DNA of 64,000 nt from Diabrotica undecimpunctata (GCF_040954645.1 NC_092803.1:7751230-7815229); one strand, 5' to 3'; numbered from the stretch's first letter, positions 45,801-57,579 are shown. Program-made: numbers and translations. Notes: generated by a model not told the origin, from the letters alone.

Positions 45801-47011
45801 ACCTAAGGGACTTCACTTTCCATTTGACAGTCGGGATGGAAGGTCTGATAGAATTCTGATCAGGGCGGTAATGCGAGCGACTGTTTACTTGCTTAAGCCC
45901 ACATTTGTTGACATACGTGTTTTTTAGGAGTTTTTATGCTTTTATTTTTAATGGAGCTATATTATGACTTTCTTAATTTCTGATTTATCTCTTGTTATAT
46001 TGATCTAAAAAATGTCGAGCTGACATAGTGTCTCTCAATTCGATGGTGTCCTATGGCAATTTCAGTCAAAAACCAGTCTTGAAAAGCAGTTCATTTAGTT
46101 ATTCTTGTGTAATACTGACGCTCCTGATCTATATTTTTAATCTCTTTATTGTTTCTATTTAATTGTGTATTTTTCTGTCTGATTCATACTTTTCACATTC
46201 CATGTTGACTATCCATTTTCATTTTACTCCCAGGGACTCTTTACACTCTCTGACCAATTAAGATATCTTGGAAACTGAGAGCAATGATTTCGTATCCTTT
46301 TGCTGTAATAATAATTATTAGCGACAAAATAATTTGCCTTGCCTTCTTCATTGATGTGTAAACACCGGTTCGGTGAGTACCACTACGCCGTTTACTATCT
46401 GAATCCACAGCCATTTTGTTCGTTGGAATACTGGCTGTGATCAGTTTTAAGACGGGCAGCTACTGCCGCTCACTTTCACCATATCTGGTTGACCAGACCA
46501 GACCAAGGCAAATACCCTAGGTGTGGAATGTGAAGATATAAGTGAAAATTATTCTTGTGAAGACTAGTTATCAAGAAACAGTTTCCGTCTATGAGACTTA
46601 ATGTGATCGTTTCTTATAAAAGAAACTCTATAACTGCAATACATTTCCTACATCCCCCACAGACATTTCGGAATTTCAATAACTCACAAATGGGTTCGCT
46701 GCCAATCTATTTTTCTCAATATCATTCTTTAATTTCAATAGTTTTTTTATAAAATTTCAATTTGAGAATACCCATTGTTAAACTGTCCTCCAAAAAATTT
46801 CAACAGATCTTCTAGAGGGAACATCATAACCCATCAAAAACATTTATATTTTCAGGTCACATGCATACCTTATATTATTTAGTATTTGATATTTCGTAAT
46901 AGAAAAATTGATTGTTATATAATACTAAATATATTAACATTAAACTAAAAATGTTAATTTTTTAGTCTTTATCTGTATGGCAATTTTTAATTACCTTCAT
47001 TATATATGGAA
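45801..47011. other. Unassigned sequence
   Basis: No gene or further element recognised in 1.2 kb; the lost part of the Tigger-like relic may have decayed here. Confidence 0.35.
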
Positions 47012-47852
47012 GTGCAAGTACTAATAAATCAGAGAATAAGTTTAGCAGATAAAGAACAGGGTTTTCGTAGTGGAAGATCGTGTACAAATGCAATATTAGT
47101 TTATTAGTACTGAGAAATCAATAGAGTACAATAGACCAGAATTTCTGTGTCTCATTGACTTAAAGAAAGCATTTGACAGAGTAAGACTCAAAGATGTAAT
47201 CCATCTTCTGTATAATAGAGAAGTTCCCCTAAATATCTAACCTAACCTAACCTAATTATTATAAAAACTAACGAAAATATTTACCAAAACAACAAAATGG
47301 AAGTCAGAATAGATGAACAACTTAGAGAACCTATAGAAATAGGCAGCGGAATAAGACAAGGGGACTCATTGAGGCCTATGCTCTTCAATTCAATCATGGA
47401 TGAAATCATCAAAAGCTTAACGCTTTTGTTGCGTTAGGAACAGGATACAGAATGGGAAACAAACAAATAAAAATACTTTGTTACGCAGACGATGCAAATT
47501 TGATAGCCCAAGATGAAGATAGTCCACAGCTGGGTCCACAGATTTAACCTAAAAGCAAAAGAATTTAATATGAACAAGTAATGGAAATAAAATACCTTGT
47601 AATTACACTGTGCAGCTGTGGAGACATGGAAAAAGAAGTGAGAGATCAAGTATAAAAATCAAATAGACGGGCAGGGATACCTTAATAACACTGTATGGCG
47701 AAACAGACATATTAACACTAAGATGAAGTCAAGAATTTATAAAGCTAGTGTAAGACCAATAATGACATATGCCTCAGAAACACAAGTGCTACTGGAAACG
47801 GCAGATATGAAAGTACTGAGAAGAATTGCAGAAAATACGCTAAGAGATCGAT
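47012..47852 (+). pseudogene. RTE-like LINE fragment, sibling of the 38.7 kb copy
   Basis: Nucleotide wording closely parallels 38674-39530 (CAAGTACTAATAAATCAGAG versus CAAGTGCCAATAAATCAGAG and onward). Readable blocks: EQGFRSGRSCTNAI, LKKAFDRVRLKDVIHLLYNR, TGYRMGNKQIKILCYADDAN and YLVITLCSCGD. Many frameshifts are present. Both ends are truncated relative to the sibling. A telomere-type insertion at 47237-47255 interrupts it. Confidence 0.85.
47237..47255. repeat. Interstitial (CCTAA)n telomere-type repeat
   Basis: CTAACCTAACCTAACCTAA is 3.8 units of CCTAA, the complement of the insect telomere repeat TTAGG. The sibling LINE at ~38870 reads straight through (CCCTAAATATTATAAAAAC), so about 22 bases were inserted. 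Confidence 0.85.
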
Positions 47853-48651
47853 TTTTATGTTAGATTCATTACCAATATTTATTTATAAGGAAGTAATATG
47901 GAATCATGTTGTCAATGTTATATTGACAGCCTGCAGAAGTATTATTTTATATAAATTTAAGTTTATAACTAAAGTCGATCAAAAAACCGTAAATTGTAGT
48001 AACAAAACTAATAAATACCAAGATATTTTTGGATTATTACCTTACAAAATCATTCTGCTAATCTGTGTAATTGGCTCTCAATTTAAAATAGAATTACATA
48101 AAAACCACATCCAATTATTACATGCTTTTTACAGCCTTATCTGCTTATCCAATCACTCCTCTAGATCAAAAATTTTACTGCTTTACCATCGAGACACTCT
48201 TTTTATCATCAGATTTTAAGGATCGTCATTCCATTAACTGCACGTCCAGCAAAAAATCCTCTTAAATCTTTGTCGCTAGCAGAGAACACGGCTGTTAAAA
48301 CACCGACTCTGTCCTCCCTGATTTTATGTGTGTCGTGGATGCTGGAAGGTTGATTTGTCGAGGAACATTTGATTAAGAAAATCTTTGCAGATAGAGTTGT
48401 TAGTAGAAAATCCTGGAAACTTTGCGAATTCCAAGTGCCGCCTTCCGGCAGGCAGCAGTCACGGGAATTGGTTTACTTTTGTCACGGTGTTCCGGTAAAA
48501 AATCAATTTCGGAGACTGGACAGTTCTCGGTCTTTGTAAAATCAGTTTGGAAGTTTTAGATTTTCTTGAGGAGTTCGGAAAGTTTTTAGCGCATGCATGT
48601 CGGGGTAATTGTCAATAAATCGATTTGAGATAGAGCTTTTTAAAAACTATT
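47853..48651. other. Unassigned sequence
   Basis: A 120-codon plus frame (47857-48219) has no recognised motif and AT-driven composition; the rest (48240-48620) is less AT-rich but unrecognised. Confidence 0.35.
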
Positions 48652-48653
48652 TA

Positions 48654-48943
48654 CAGTGTGACCCATTTAGATTGGAAACACCTCTATAAAATTTAAAGTT
48701 GTTACCGATTTTAACCAATTTTTTTTTAATGTCATGTAATAAAAGGTCTATTGCGGGACAAAATATGAAATATTTAGTTAAATTTTCAGTGCAGTATACG
48801 ATACTTTTTCTTCGTCGAAAATGGAGAATTTGTATTAGCGATTTTTTTATTAAAAAAATTTCTACGCCACTGGATTTAGAGTGGCTTCAAATAGCTATGA
48901 CAAAATTTCATTAAAATATATTTATTAATAACGAAGTTATGAC
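48654..48943 (+). repeat. Left long terminal inverted repeat
   Basis: Inverted match to 50435-50726; differences are a few single-base changes (for example CAGTGCAGTATACG against CAGGGCATTCTACG) and one-base length changes in A/T runs. Confidence 0.93.
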
Positions 48944-49262
48944 AACTTAAAATTTTAAGATACGAGTCAAAAAAGAACACCCTGTATCAACAGATAAACA
49001 TAAAACTAATTATTTTTCAAATAATTTTAATAATAAACCACTACTAGACAAAAAAATGTTTAAAATAGCATAAAAATTTAATGCAAGTAATGTCCTTACA
49101 TTATTATTAACTTTACATGCTACAACTTAAATCTCAGTTGCCATGACAACACCATTACTGTTTGACATTATTTGTGTCATACAAATTTCAGTGCTAGCAT
49201 AAATTTATGCATAATATCTGCAACAATATTTACTTCAAATTCTTTTAATAATATTTTGTGTC

Positions 49263-50336
49263 ATGGCTGCAAGATTAAGTTTAAGAGAAAAAATTGAAAT
49301 CATACGTCTTTTGGAAGATAACGATAGAAGTGCCAGGGAAGTTTGTACAATATTTAACGACAGACATGTGGATCGTCCTAATATTAGCTGCGGTACGGTA
49401 AACAAAATAAATAGAATATTTAATGAATATGGTGCAGTATCAAAACTAATTATAAAAAATAACCGCTTACAAAGACGAAGAGGAAATGATCAAATCATTT
49501 TAGATCTTTTCAGAAATAACCCTAATGCCAGTTTAAGGAATGCCAGTTTATATTTGAATGTGCCTCAAGAGAGTATTCGGCGATGTCCTAAAGTAAATAA
49601 TATTAAACCTTTCAAACCAAAATTCTTACACCCATTACAAGAAGGCGACGAAGCAAAACGTTTAGAATGTTGTTTATGGGCCCAAGGGAAATATTTAAAC
49701 AATAAAAATTTTCTAAAAAACGTGTTGTTTACCGACGAAGCCACTTTCACTACAAACGGAGTAGTATCATCACAGAATTGTCGCTATTGGACAGCAGATA
49801 ATCCCCATTGGGTAATAAACTGTAAAAGCCAGTATTCTCAAAAAATCAATGTCTGGTCTGGTATACTGAACGAGCGAGTTATTGGTCCTTTCTTTTTTGA
49901 AGAAAACTTGAACTCACAGAACTTTTTAGAATTTTTAAACACCGACTTGTGGGATGCTATTTATGAGCTCCCAATTAATGAACGATTAAATTTGTATATC
50001 CAGTTAGATGGATGTTCTGTTCATTACGCCAGAACGGTGAAGCAATGGCTAAATAAAAATTTTCCGAACCGTTGGATAGGCCGGGGTAGTCCGTTGATAG
50101 ATTGGCCACCCAGATCTCCAGATCTCACAATTTTAGACTTCTTTCTCTGGGGAGTTATCAAACAAAAAGTTTATCAAACCCGTGCAAGAGACGTAAACGA
50201 ACTTCGTGCAAGAATTCGACAGGGATGTGCAGAAATTACTCCGCAACAACTAAGAAATGTAATTAGAAATATTCATAAACGCTACGACAAATGTATCCAA
50301 TTAGATGGTGGATTGGTAGAGGCAACTAGGATTTAA
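49263..50336 (+). CDS. Mariner/Tc-superfamily DDE transposase, intact
   Basis: The ATG at 49263 opens 357 codons to TAA at 50334-50336. Residues ~5-60 form a helix-turn-helix (LREKIEIIRLLEDN ... REVCTIF), followed by a second HTH-like region to ~110. The DDE core has D158 (NVLFTDEATFTTNG), D249 (YIQLDGCSVHYART) and D292 (PDLTILDFFLWGVIK). Forty-two residues separate the last two, longer than the 34 of classical mariner. WPPRSPDLTILDFFLWG is the conserved superfamily signature. The enzyme is expected to bind the ~290-bp inverted repeats in the nucleus and move the element to TA sites. No stop, frameshift or missing acidic residue is visible. Part of the second HTH (ESIRRCPKVNN) looks slightly shortened. 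Confidence 0.93.
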   Translation: MAARLSLREKIEIIRLLEDNDRSAREVCTIFNDRHVDRPNISCGTVNKINRIFNEYGAVSKLIIKNNRLQRRRGNDQIILDLFRNNPNASLRNASLYLNVPQESIRRCPKVNNIKPFKPKFLHPLQEGDEAKRLECCLWAQGKYLNNKNFLKNVLFTDEATFTTNGVVSSQNCRYWTADNPHWVINCKSQYSQKINVWSGILNERVIGPFFFEENLNSQNFLEFLNTDLWDAIYELPINERLNLYIQLDGCSVHYARTVKQWLNKNFPNRWIGRGSPLIDWPPRSPDLTILDFFLWGVIKQKVYQTRARDVNELRARIRQGCAEITPQQLRNVIRNIHKRYDKCIQLDGGLVEATRI

Positions 50337-50434
50337 ACTAAAATTATGTTTACATGTTTCTGTTAATACATAGTGTTTTTTTAACGTTAATACAGAGTGT
50401 TTTTTTTTCTTAGTTAGTTTTAAAACTTTAAAAT

Positions 50435-50726
50435 GTCATAAGTTTTTTATTAATAAATATATCTTAATGAAATTTTTGTCATAGCTATTTCAAGCCTCTC
50501 TAAATCCAGTGGCGTAGAAATTTTTTAATAAAAAAATCGCTAATACAAATTCTCCATTTTCGACGAAGAAAAAGTATCGTAGAATGCCCTGAAAATTTAA
50601 CTAAATATTTCATATTTTGTCCCGCAATAGACCATTTATTACATGACATTAAAAAAAAATTTGGTTAAAATCGGTTAACAACTTCAAATTTTATAGAGGT
50701 GTTTCCAATCTAAATGGGTCACACTG
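50435..50726 (-). repeat. Right long terminal inverted repeat
   Basis: Inverted partner of 48654-48943; ends at the TA target duplication. Confidence 0.93.
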
Positions 50727-50874
50727 TATGACGAAAGCTACTTATTGGTAAATTTCGAATTACATAAAACTGTTACACTTGTAATTTAGATTTAAAATTA
50801 TAGGTGTAATAATAATTATTGACTAAAATAATAAAAACATTAATCAAATTAATTCAAATATTACCAACTCACTA

Positions 50875-51480
50875 GAAAAGAAAAGAAGCAAGGCAAAGAT
50901 GAGAAGAAATTGAAACTATGTAGTCAAAGTACGATAGTCGCAATGTATATAGGAAAGTAAAAGAACTCACAGGGGGACTAAAACGAAGGCAGAAAGGAAG
51001 TATAACTGATTCTGACGGAAACATCAAACAGAGTAAACTAGTACTAGTAAACCAAAGAGATAACACCTTTGAGCTAGAAGAAGAGGTAAATTATGGACCA
51101 AGAACATTACAGCAGGAAGTTTATTCCGCAATAACATAGTTAAAGGATGACAAAGCGGCAAGCCCTGATAATATACAAGCAGAACTACTCAAACTAATGG
51201 ACAACGAATTAATAGCAGTAATCGCAAAGATATTCAACAACATATACAACTCTGGAGAAATACCAACAGAATGGCTGAAATCTGAGTTTATTGCACTTCC
51301 AAAAAAACCAGGAGACAAAAAATGCAAAGATTCATCTGTTAAAATTGTTCCTAAAGATAATTCATAAGAGAATTTACAAGCTGTGTGAAAGTAAAAATTT
51401 TCCCCAACCAGTTCGGGTTCACACATGCTGTTGGTACTAGAGAGGCTTTGTTCTCAGTACAAGTCTTATTCCAGAGATGC
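50875..51480 (+). pseudogene. RTE-like LINE, linker and RT start
   Basis: Plus-strand YRKVKELTGGLKRRQKGSIT, LKDDKAASPDNIQAELLKLM, NSGEIPTEWLKSEFIALPKK and, after frame changes, NQFGFTHAVGTREALFSVQV give the linker and the fingers region of an RTE-type reverse transcriptase. The palm, tail and endonuclease are absent. Confidence 0.8.
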
Positions 51481-52338
51481 AGAGACGTCCACTGATTCAG
51501 ACTCTTCTGACTCAGAAATAATTGTTTCTAAATTACAGAGGTTTAAAGTGTCGGTTTGTAGTCCTTTTAAATAATACATATTTGTAAAATATACAGAGAT
51601 TTAGTAAATACAACATCAGCAGAATGTAACATGTTATGGTTACCAATACTAGTAGAAGAAGTCAACAGCAAGAATATACTAACAATAGCAGATTAGAAAA
51701 CGAAGATATATCGTCTACAATTATACAAAAGACATATGCTAAAAAGCTGTTATTGAAATAAGAAGATGGCAACAATCAAGAAGCTCTATGACAAAACTCT
51801 GCTCAATAGGACTACCAAAATATTAACTAATGAAATTAAAAATATTAAACAAGGATCGTCTAGCAAGTTCCCCATACTTGATGCAGATTATAGTACTGAA
51901 GACTCACTTCAGTACCCACTGAAGTGAAGTTATTAAATATCTTTAACGTCCAATAGCTCAGGTTCCCCTTGATAAAAAATCGAGTGATAACAATCTAGGA
52001 AAAGCAAATATTTTGTAAAATATCATGAAACAGGATTTCGATCTATGGGAGTTTCTAATGCATTATTTAAATTTATCCCAAAAAGTACACTAGTACTTAT
52101 TATAACCTATAAGTAGGTTATTGGTTACCTTTAAGAAAGGTGCTGAAGGAATTAAAAATAGTCTCAATCCGAAGAAAAAACACCAAGAATTTGACCAATT
52201 AACGAAAAAGATTTTAAGGAGACTTCAAAGAAAGAGTTTGCTACAAAAAGATAGAAATTCAGCAAATAAACGAAAAACTAACAAGATGATTGGTAATGTA
52301 ACAATAAAACACTCAAAACTTCTACAAAATTTATTATA
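51481..52338. other. Unassigned sequence with one perfect hairpin
   Basis: No gene recognised; a 72-codon lysine-rich plus frame (52121-52339) has no motif. A hairpin TCACTTCAGT-ACCC-ACTGAAGTGA lies at 51904-51927. Confidence 0.35.
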
Positions 52339-52390
52339 AAATCTTATTACTACAGCTGTTTCGGCAGAGTGCCTTTCTCAAGTGCGTTTC
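52339..52390 (-). other. Penelope-terminus-like sequence
   Basis: On the minus strand CTTGAGAAAGGCACTCTGCC GAAACAGCTGTAGTAATAAG resembles the terminal non-coding region common to arthropod Penelope-like elements. Recognised from memory of the pattern only; it fuses to a LINE fragment at ~52390. Confidence 0.3.
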
Positions 52391-52775
52391 CCCAAATAAG
52401 ATACAGTCTGGAGTTCGCACGTTTACAAACAGAGGTAATATGGTCGGACCAAGTTAGGCTGCTGTTTACGTTATACGAGAACACAGAATCTAATGGGTGC
52501 CCGTTAACAAAGTAAGGCACAAGTGGGTTATTTTTACCAATTCGAAGCACTACACATTTTTCCGCATTTAAGGGTAGTAACCACTGGGAACACTAAGTTA
52601 AAATAGAATTAAAATCCATTTGGAAAGTGTGGTTTGTGATTGGATTGGCATATATTTTTGTGTCATCAGCGTAGAGCGATATTTTACTTGAAACAAAGCA
52701 GGACAGAACCCTGAGGCACTCCATTTTCCACTAACTTGTCCTGTTAGAAAGATTCGCCAACTCTAACTTTGTAAT
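52391..52775 (-). pseudogene. CR1/Jockey-type LINE palm fragment
   Basis: Minus strand reads ENGVPQGSVL, LYADDTKIYANPIT (YADD), CSQWLLPLNAEKCVVLRIGK and NVNSSLTWSDHITSVCKRAN, the palm-to-thumb region of CR1/Jockey-like LINEs, with a frameshift before the YADD block and a stop before CSQW. It is truncated on both sides. Confidence 0.82.
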
Positions 52776-54180
52776 GTCGATCTGTTATATAATCTGTTAT
52801 CTGTCGATAACTGACAAAAATTAGTTGCATCTGTTGTTTCATCAAATTCAATTCAAACAAGGATGCTTTTTAAATCTCATTTTTAATGTGATCCATTATA
52901 ACTCCGGCAGTGCATTTAATTAAATCGTTTTCGATTATGTTTAAAGTAATTAGGAAAACTGTCGAATTAATAAAATGATTTGTTGATATTATGATTAATA
53001 AAAAGATTAGTTATTGACCTAAAATAACGCATTTAATGTAAAATTAATAAATAATAGAACACGATAAAAATGTCATTTTCATCGCATTTCATTTTGATAC
53101 AGCTTCTTCGTGATACATCTGTATAGTTTAACAAACAAAAATTATCAAAAATGCCGTAATTAGTGCTAAAAGATGAAAAGTTCGTACAGAGTGAAAGCAA
53201 TAAATTTTTATTATACTCCAAGTCACATAACTCTCTTTTCATAAAATCCGTATTGGAAAAGACTGTCACGTATGAGCCGAGAAAAATTTTTTCACCTATC
53301 GATCCTCCTAAGAAAAAAGTGAATGAAAACAAAGCGACGAATTAATCAAGTGGAATTTGGGCCAAGCAATAAGAAAAAGCGAAAGAAAATGGAGCGCAAG
53401 GCCGAGCGACAACAAAAGCCATGCAGGCCGCCGGTTCAGAGACACCAAAAGCGGAAGTATGTGTACCCCCTTTACCCCATTACTTCCGGTTTTGGCCGTG
53501 GCTAATGTTACAGCGGTGGAAACCTAGAAACGGGTGTAGCGCTAATGTACTTCTGGAATTTATGATGATTAAAAGGAGCGATGGGGGCAGGAAGCGGAGA
53601 GAAACAAATTCGGAATTCGGGAATGAAATTGGAGCGAATACCAGTGCGTCATCGGAAGGCATTTGTTCGGAAAATGCAATTGGAAAATTGTTATTGTCCA
53701 CAAAAGTTTTGCTACGGGTTATGCATCGCATACATTCCTATTTCGCTTACTGAATTTATACAAAAAGAACTTTTCTTTCACCTACTAATATTCTTTAAGG
53801 AATTGGGTACGATGGATACAAATCTTTTGTAAATAAAATAAGTAGTTTTAAAGTAATCATTTTTATTTTATAAAACTATTTTCACTTTAAAATGATAAAA
53901 AACAAAATTAAGTTAATGAGGTGAATTAAATTAAATATAATTGTGAAAGTTATATTATTAGCTAGCAAAACTAAGTTAATTGCTTGAATAAAGTCAATGT
54001 ATAATCCTGCATTTGAGCAAAAGCATATTTTTCATTTAGTGATTTGATTTAGTGTTTTACCATGTAGTTGTAGTCAAGTTCAAATGGTTTTATCTATTGA
54101 CTCTTCTATTATTATTCTGCACGTTAAGAAGTTTAGACGCTTCGTTGTTAGTACGATGTTGGAGTCTCTTCTGATGAATG
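52776..54180. other. Unassigned sequence with a GC-rich lysine/arginine patch
   Basis: Positions ~53330-53700 are GC-richer and open in several frames (basic NKKKRKKMERKAERQQKPC segment at 53370-53430), but no family is recognised and no element ends were found. Confidence 0.3.
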
Positions 54181-54182
54181 TT

Positions 54183-55577
54183 GGCGGTAAATTCCAAATC
54201 AATGTTTAGATCAAAATCAGGTTCAATTTCTCACGTATCATGAAGCATTCAGCATACACTTTAAAACTTGGGAGTTTTGGAACTTTAAAAATATTGAATC
54301 AGTTGAATGTTTCTGGTGATTTCTGGCACATCCTCATAACTGGACAGGTTAGAAAATGGCGTATTGATAACGATGGAAAGGAAATTACCACAGTTGATGT
54401 TTCAAAGATTTTGTCAGGATTGATAAATGAACCAACCATGGCACATAATATAATTTCGGGATTTAAGACTTGTGGTGTAAATCCATTCCATGCAAATAAA
54501 GTGGATTATTCTAAAATTATTTAGAGACAAACTCTAACGTCAAACAATACCGTTATTGGGAAAGTAAGAATCATCGATTCTAGCACAATTCAAAGATGCA
54601 AAAACTAAAAGCTACACTAATAAGTTTGAAAAATCAAAAGATAATCCTACAAATGGTTTTCATGTCACCGCAAATACTCCAATAATATTGCAAAGTTCGT
54701 CACTTGCAGTCATCAATCTCGAATCACACCTTAACACCCTTAACACCTGAAGCAAACACTTTCGAACAAAATTCTTTATCAAATATAGTGGAAGATTCAA
54801 TATGCTACAATAATTCACCTCATCATGAGATCGGTGTCCATCCCTCAATATCGAATATCATTGAGATACCCAAGAAAAATTTAGCATCCATATTTAATGA
54901 CATTGTTCCATGGCCGAGTCAAACACCTACATCTAGAAAAAGAAAAAAAGAGTACACTCCAAGTGTCATAACATCTGACAAATGAGGTCTTTATCATGAA
55001 TTAAAAGAACAAACAAAACTAGAACAGCTAAAATTAAAAGAATAACGGAAAAGAGAACGAGAACTAAAAAAAGACGAACAAAACAAGAAGACTAAAAGTA
55101 AAAAAAATTTAAAAAAAATGTGGTGTCTAGCTCAGGAGAAGAAGAAGAAGTAGAATGATTGGAAAGTGGAAGTAGCATAGATGACATTGATGATGTAAAT
55201 AAAGATATTATCGACAATAATACTCAAAATGAAGATAGCATCGATAATGATACTGAAAATAAAGATACCATCGATAATAATACTGAAGATGACAAAAATG
55301 TTAAATTGAATTAAGTCCTGGTGATTATATTCTGGCATCATTTGAATCAATCAGCAAGAGAGTAACTGTTACTTTCAAATATGTTAACAAAATCATTAAT
55401 ATCTTGCCCGAGAATGTATACGAAATTCAAGGCTTGCGGAGTTTGGATGAAAGTTAAATTTTAAACTTATGCACACTGACATATCTGTCATCAACAAAAT
55501 TGATATTGTCACTAAACTACCAGATCCACAAATTATTCAAGACGGAAGGATAATAAAGATAGTTTTTCCAACTTAGT
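54183..55577 (+). pseudogene. pogo-like transposase C-terminal relic
   Basis: VRKWRIDNDGKEITTVDVSK, LINEPTMAHNIISGFKTCGV and NPFHANKVDYSKII (54340-54524) match the region just after the DDE core of pogo/jerky-type transposases. A Ser/Thr-rich segment, LKEQTKLEQLKLKE coiled-coil, three 30-bp acidic repeats and a late conserved block (GDYILASFESISKRVTVTFK ... KLPDPQIIQDGRIIKIVF) follow with frame breaks. HTH and catalytic core are missing. A minus-strand LINE begins right after 55577, so the element was probably interrupted there. Confidence 0.8.
55201..55290 (+). repeat. Three 30-bp coding repeats
   Basis: Units at 55201, 55231 and 55261, each encoding a variant of KD(I/S/T)IDN(N/D)T(Q/E)N. 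They give a short acidic repeat in the pogo relic. Confidence 0.9.
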
Positions 55578-55579
55578 GG

Positions 55580-56249
55580 ATCTATCTATCTATACAGCCC
55601 TTGCTGTCCAATTCTGGACATAGGCCTCCTCTTCCTTTTTCCACATCTCTCTATTGTAGACAGTTTGTATCCACTTCGGGCCTGTATGTGTCTTCAAGTC
55701 ATCTGATCATCTCATTTGTGGCCTTCCTCTTTTTCGTTTGTAACTATATGGTCTCTAGTGTATAATTATCTTATTCCATCCGTCGTCTTTCTGTCTTATG
55801 GTATGTCCAGCGAACTTCCACTTAAGTTTTGCTATCTGCGTTAATACATCGGTCACTTCTGTTTTGTTGCGGATCCAAGTATTTCTTTTCTTTTCTGATA
55901 GCCTGATGTTCAGCATTTACCTTTCCATGGCTCATTGGGTTTTTGCTATTTTTTCCATGTTTTTCATTGTAAACGTCCAAGTTTGAGAACCGTAAGTGAG
56001 AACAGGAAGTATACATTGGTTGAAGACTCTTGTTTTTAAAAATTGGGGGTATTTTCTATTTTTTAGTATATAGGAAAGTTTTCCGAAGGATATCCAAGCC
56101 AACTGTATCCTTCTCTGTATTTCTTCGGTCTGATTTTCTTTATTTAATTTAACTAGTTGTCCCAAATATACATATTCTTTTACTTGTTCTATAGTTGTTT
56201 GTGCAATTGTAATTATTAATTCTTCTGGTTGGTTGATCATAACTTTCGT
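55580..56249 (-). pseudogene. RTE-like LINE 3' half (left part of a split copy)
   Basis: Minus strand from ~56249: FNKTKVMINQPEELIITIAQ, VKEYVYLGQLVKLNKENQTE, VLTYGSQTWTFT and, frameshifted, RKRGRPQMR-SDDLKTHTGP then EEEAYVQNWTARAV. It ends in ATAGATAGATAGAT (near 55587-55600). It continues from the RT at 56680-57575 once the inserted plus-strand LINE tail is skipped. Confidence 0.88.
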
Positions 56250-56679
56250 TTTATTAAAAAAAAATCAAAAAATCTACAATAAGTTCAAAGATCAAAATCT
56301 ATAAATCCATCGTCAGACCTGTTGAACGAAAAATACTTACAAAAATTTTCGGACCTCGCCATGACATCACCACAAACAATGCACTCTACAATGACGCCGA
56401 TATTGTCCAATAAATTAAATCACAGCGACTTAGATGGGCAGGCCCCGTGCACAGAATGCATAACGATAGACTTGTAAAACTGGTATGGGAAGAGATTCCC
56501 ACAGGCAAAAGACCACTCGGACGTCCCAGAATGCGATGGAGAGATAACATCCAAGCAGATCTCCGGAAAATGAACATTCCATTTGACCCTAGGTTGATGC
56601 AAGACCGAACAAATTAGAAAAAAGTTGTACAGTCAGCCAAGACCCACCCAGGGTTGTAGAGCTACGTGATGATGATGAT
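56250..56679 (+). mobile_element. LINE 3'-tail insertion with GAT run
   Basis: Plus-strand ERKILTKIFGPRHDITTNNA, SQRLRWAGPVHRMHNDRLVK, GKRPLGRPRMRWRDNIQADL and SAKTHPGL-stop, then GATGATGATGAT at 56668-56679. The thumb segment before ERKIL is deleted (IYKSIVRPV joins ERKIL). It splits a minus-strand LINE. Target duplication is not clean. It shares the AKTHPGL ending with the LINE at 13.4-14.5 kb. Confidence 0.85.
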
Positions 56680-57575
56680 TTGTAGACCTATTTCTGTTGA
56701 TTCGCTATTTAATTCATCTATCATATTTTGTAATTGTTCCCTTTTATCTGTTATTAATACAATGTCGTCTGCATATCTCAAGTGATTCAAGTATTGGCCA
56801 TTTATGTTAATACCCCGTTTTTCTCATTTTAATTTCCTCATAACGTCTTCCAAAGCTTGATTGAATAGTTATAGTGATATAGTGTCACCCTGTCTGACTC
56901 CTCCCCGTCTCTTAATGGGCTCCGTTTGTTCAACTATTTTGATGGATGTTGTTGCTTGATCATATATATTAGAAATTAAGTCCGTATATCTATAGTCTAT
57001 TCTCTCATTTTGTAAAGATTTCTTTAATGCCCAATGTTCCACCTTATCGAATGCTTTTTCAAAGTCTACAAATGCCATATACATGGGGATTTGATATTCG
57101 TTGGCCTTTTCAATTAATATTTTTATCGTAAGCAGATGGTCGCTTGTACTGAATCCTTTTCTAAAACCGGTTTGCTCTCTTGACTGGTAATTATCTAACT
57201 TAGTTGTTAATCTGTTTGTTAGTAGTTTAGTTAACAGTTTGTACATTACATTCAATAGCGTTATGGGCCTATAGTTTTTCAGATTTTTTCTATCGCCTTT
57301 CTTAAATAGTAATAGTGTTATTGCCTCGTTCCATGTGGTGGGTATTTGTTTTATGTTTAATATTTTATTCATTAGTACATAAAGGACTTCCACTGTAGTT
57401 TTACCCCCATTTTTTAGCATTTCCACAGGTATTCCATCTTTTCCAGGAGAGTTGTTATTCTTCATTTCTTTGAGTGCCTTTTTCATTTCATTTTTACTGA
57501 TTTCTGGTTGTAGGTCAGAGTTAATGTTCTTTATTTTGAGTTGTAACTGATTACGGATTGCTTGGGTTGGTTTTT
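56680..57575 (-). pseudogene. RTE-like LINE reverse transcriptase, nearly open
   Basis: Minus-strand frame 57486-56869 is open for 205 codons: MKNNNSPGKDGIPVEMLKNG, AITLLLFKKGDRKNLKNYRP, REQTGFRKGFSTSDHLLTIK, MAFVDFEKAFDKVEHWALKK and RRGGVRQGDTISL, then a stop inside the SPxLFNxAL motif. It continues as LRYADDIVLITDKREQLQNM (YADD intact). It runs to the LINE tail insertion at 56679 and resumes at 56249. Endonuclease is missing. Confidence 0.9.
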
Positions 57576-57579
57576 ATTC

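Larger units (their letters stand above)
48654..50726 (+). mobile_element. Mariner-superfamily transposon with ~290-bp inverted repeats
   Basis: Begins CAGTGTGACCCATTTAG at 48654 and ends with its inverse CTAAATGGGTCACACTG at 50726, flanked by TA on both sides (48652-48653 and 50727-50728). The inverted repeats extend over 48654-48943 and 50435-50726 with only about 15 differences by eye. The 2,073-bp element encodes one uninterrupted transposase. Near-identical ends plus an intact gene point to recent insertion. Confidence 0.95.

Noticed and set aside
47857..48219. 120-codon open frame
   Set aside because: No recognised motif, no flanking element ends, AT-biased residue use; probably chance.
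53163..53832. Overlapping open frames in a GC-richer patch
   Set aside because: Open in three frames at once, as expected from composition; no domain recognised.
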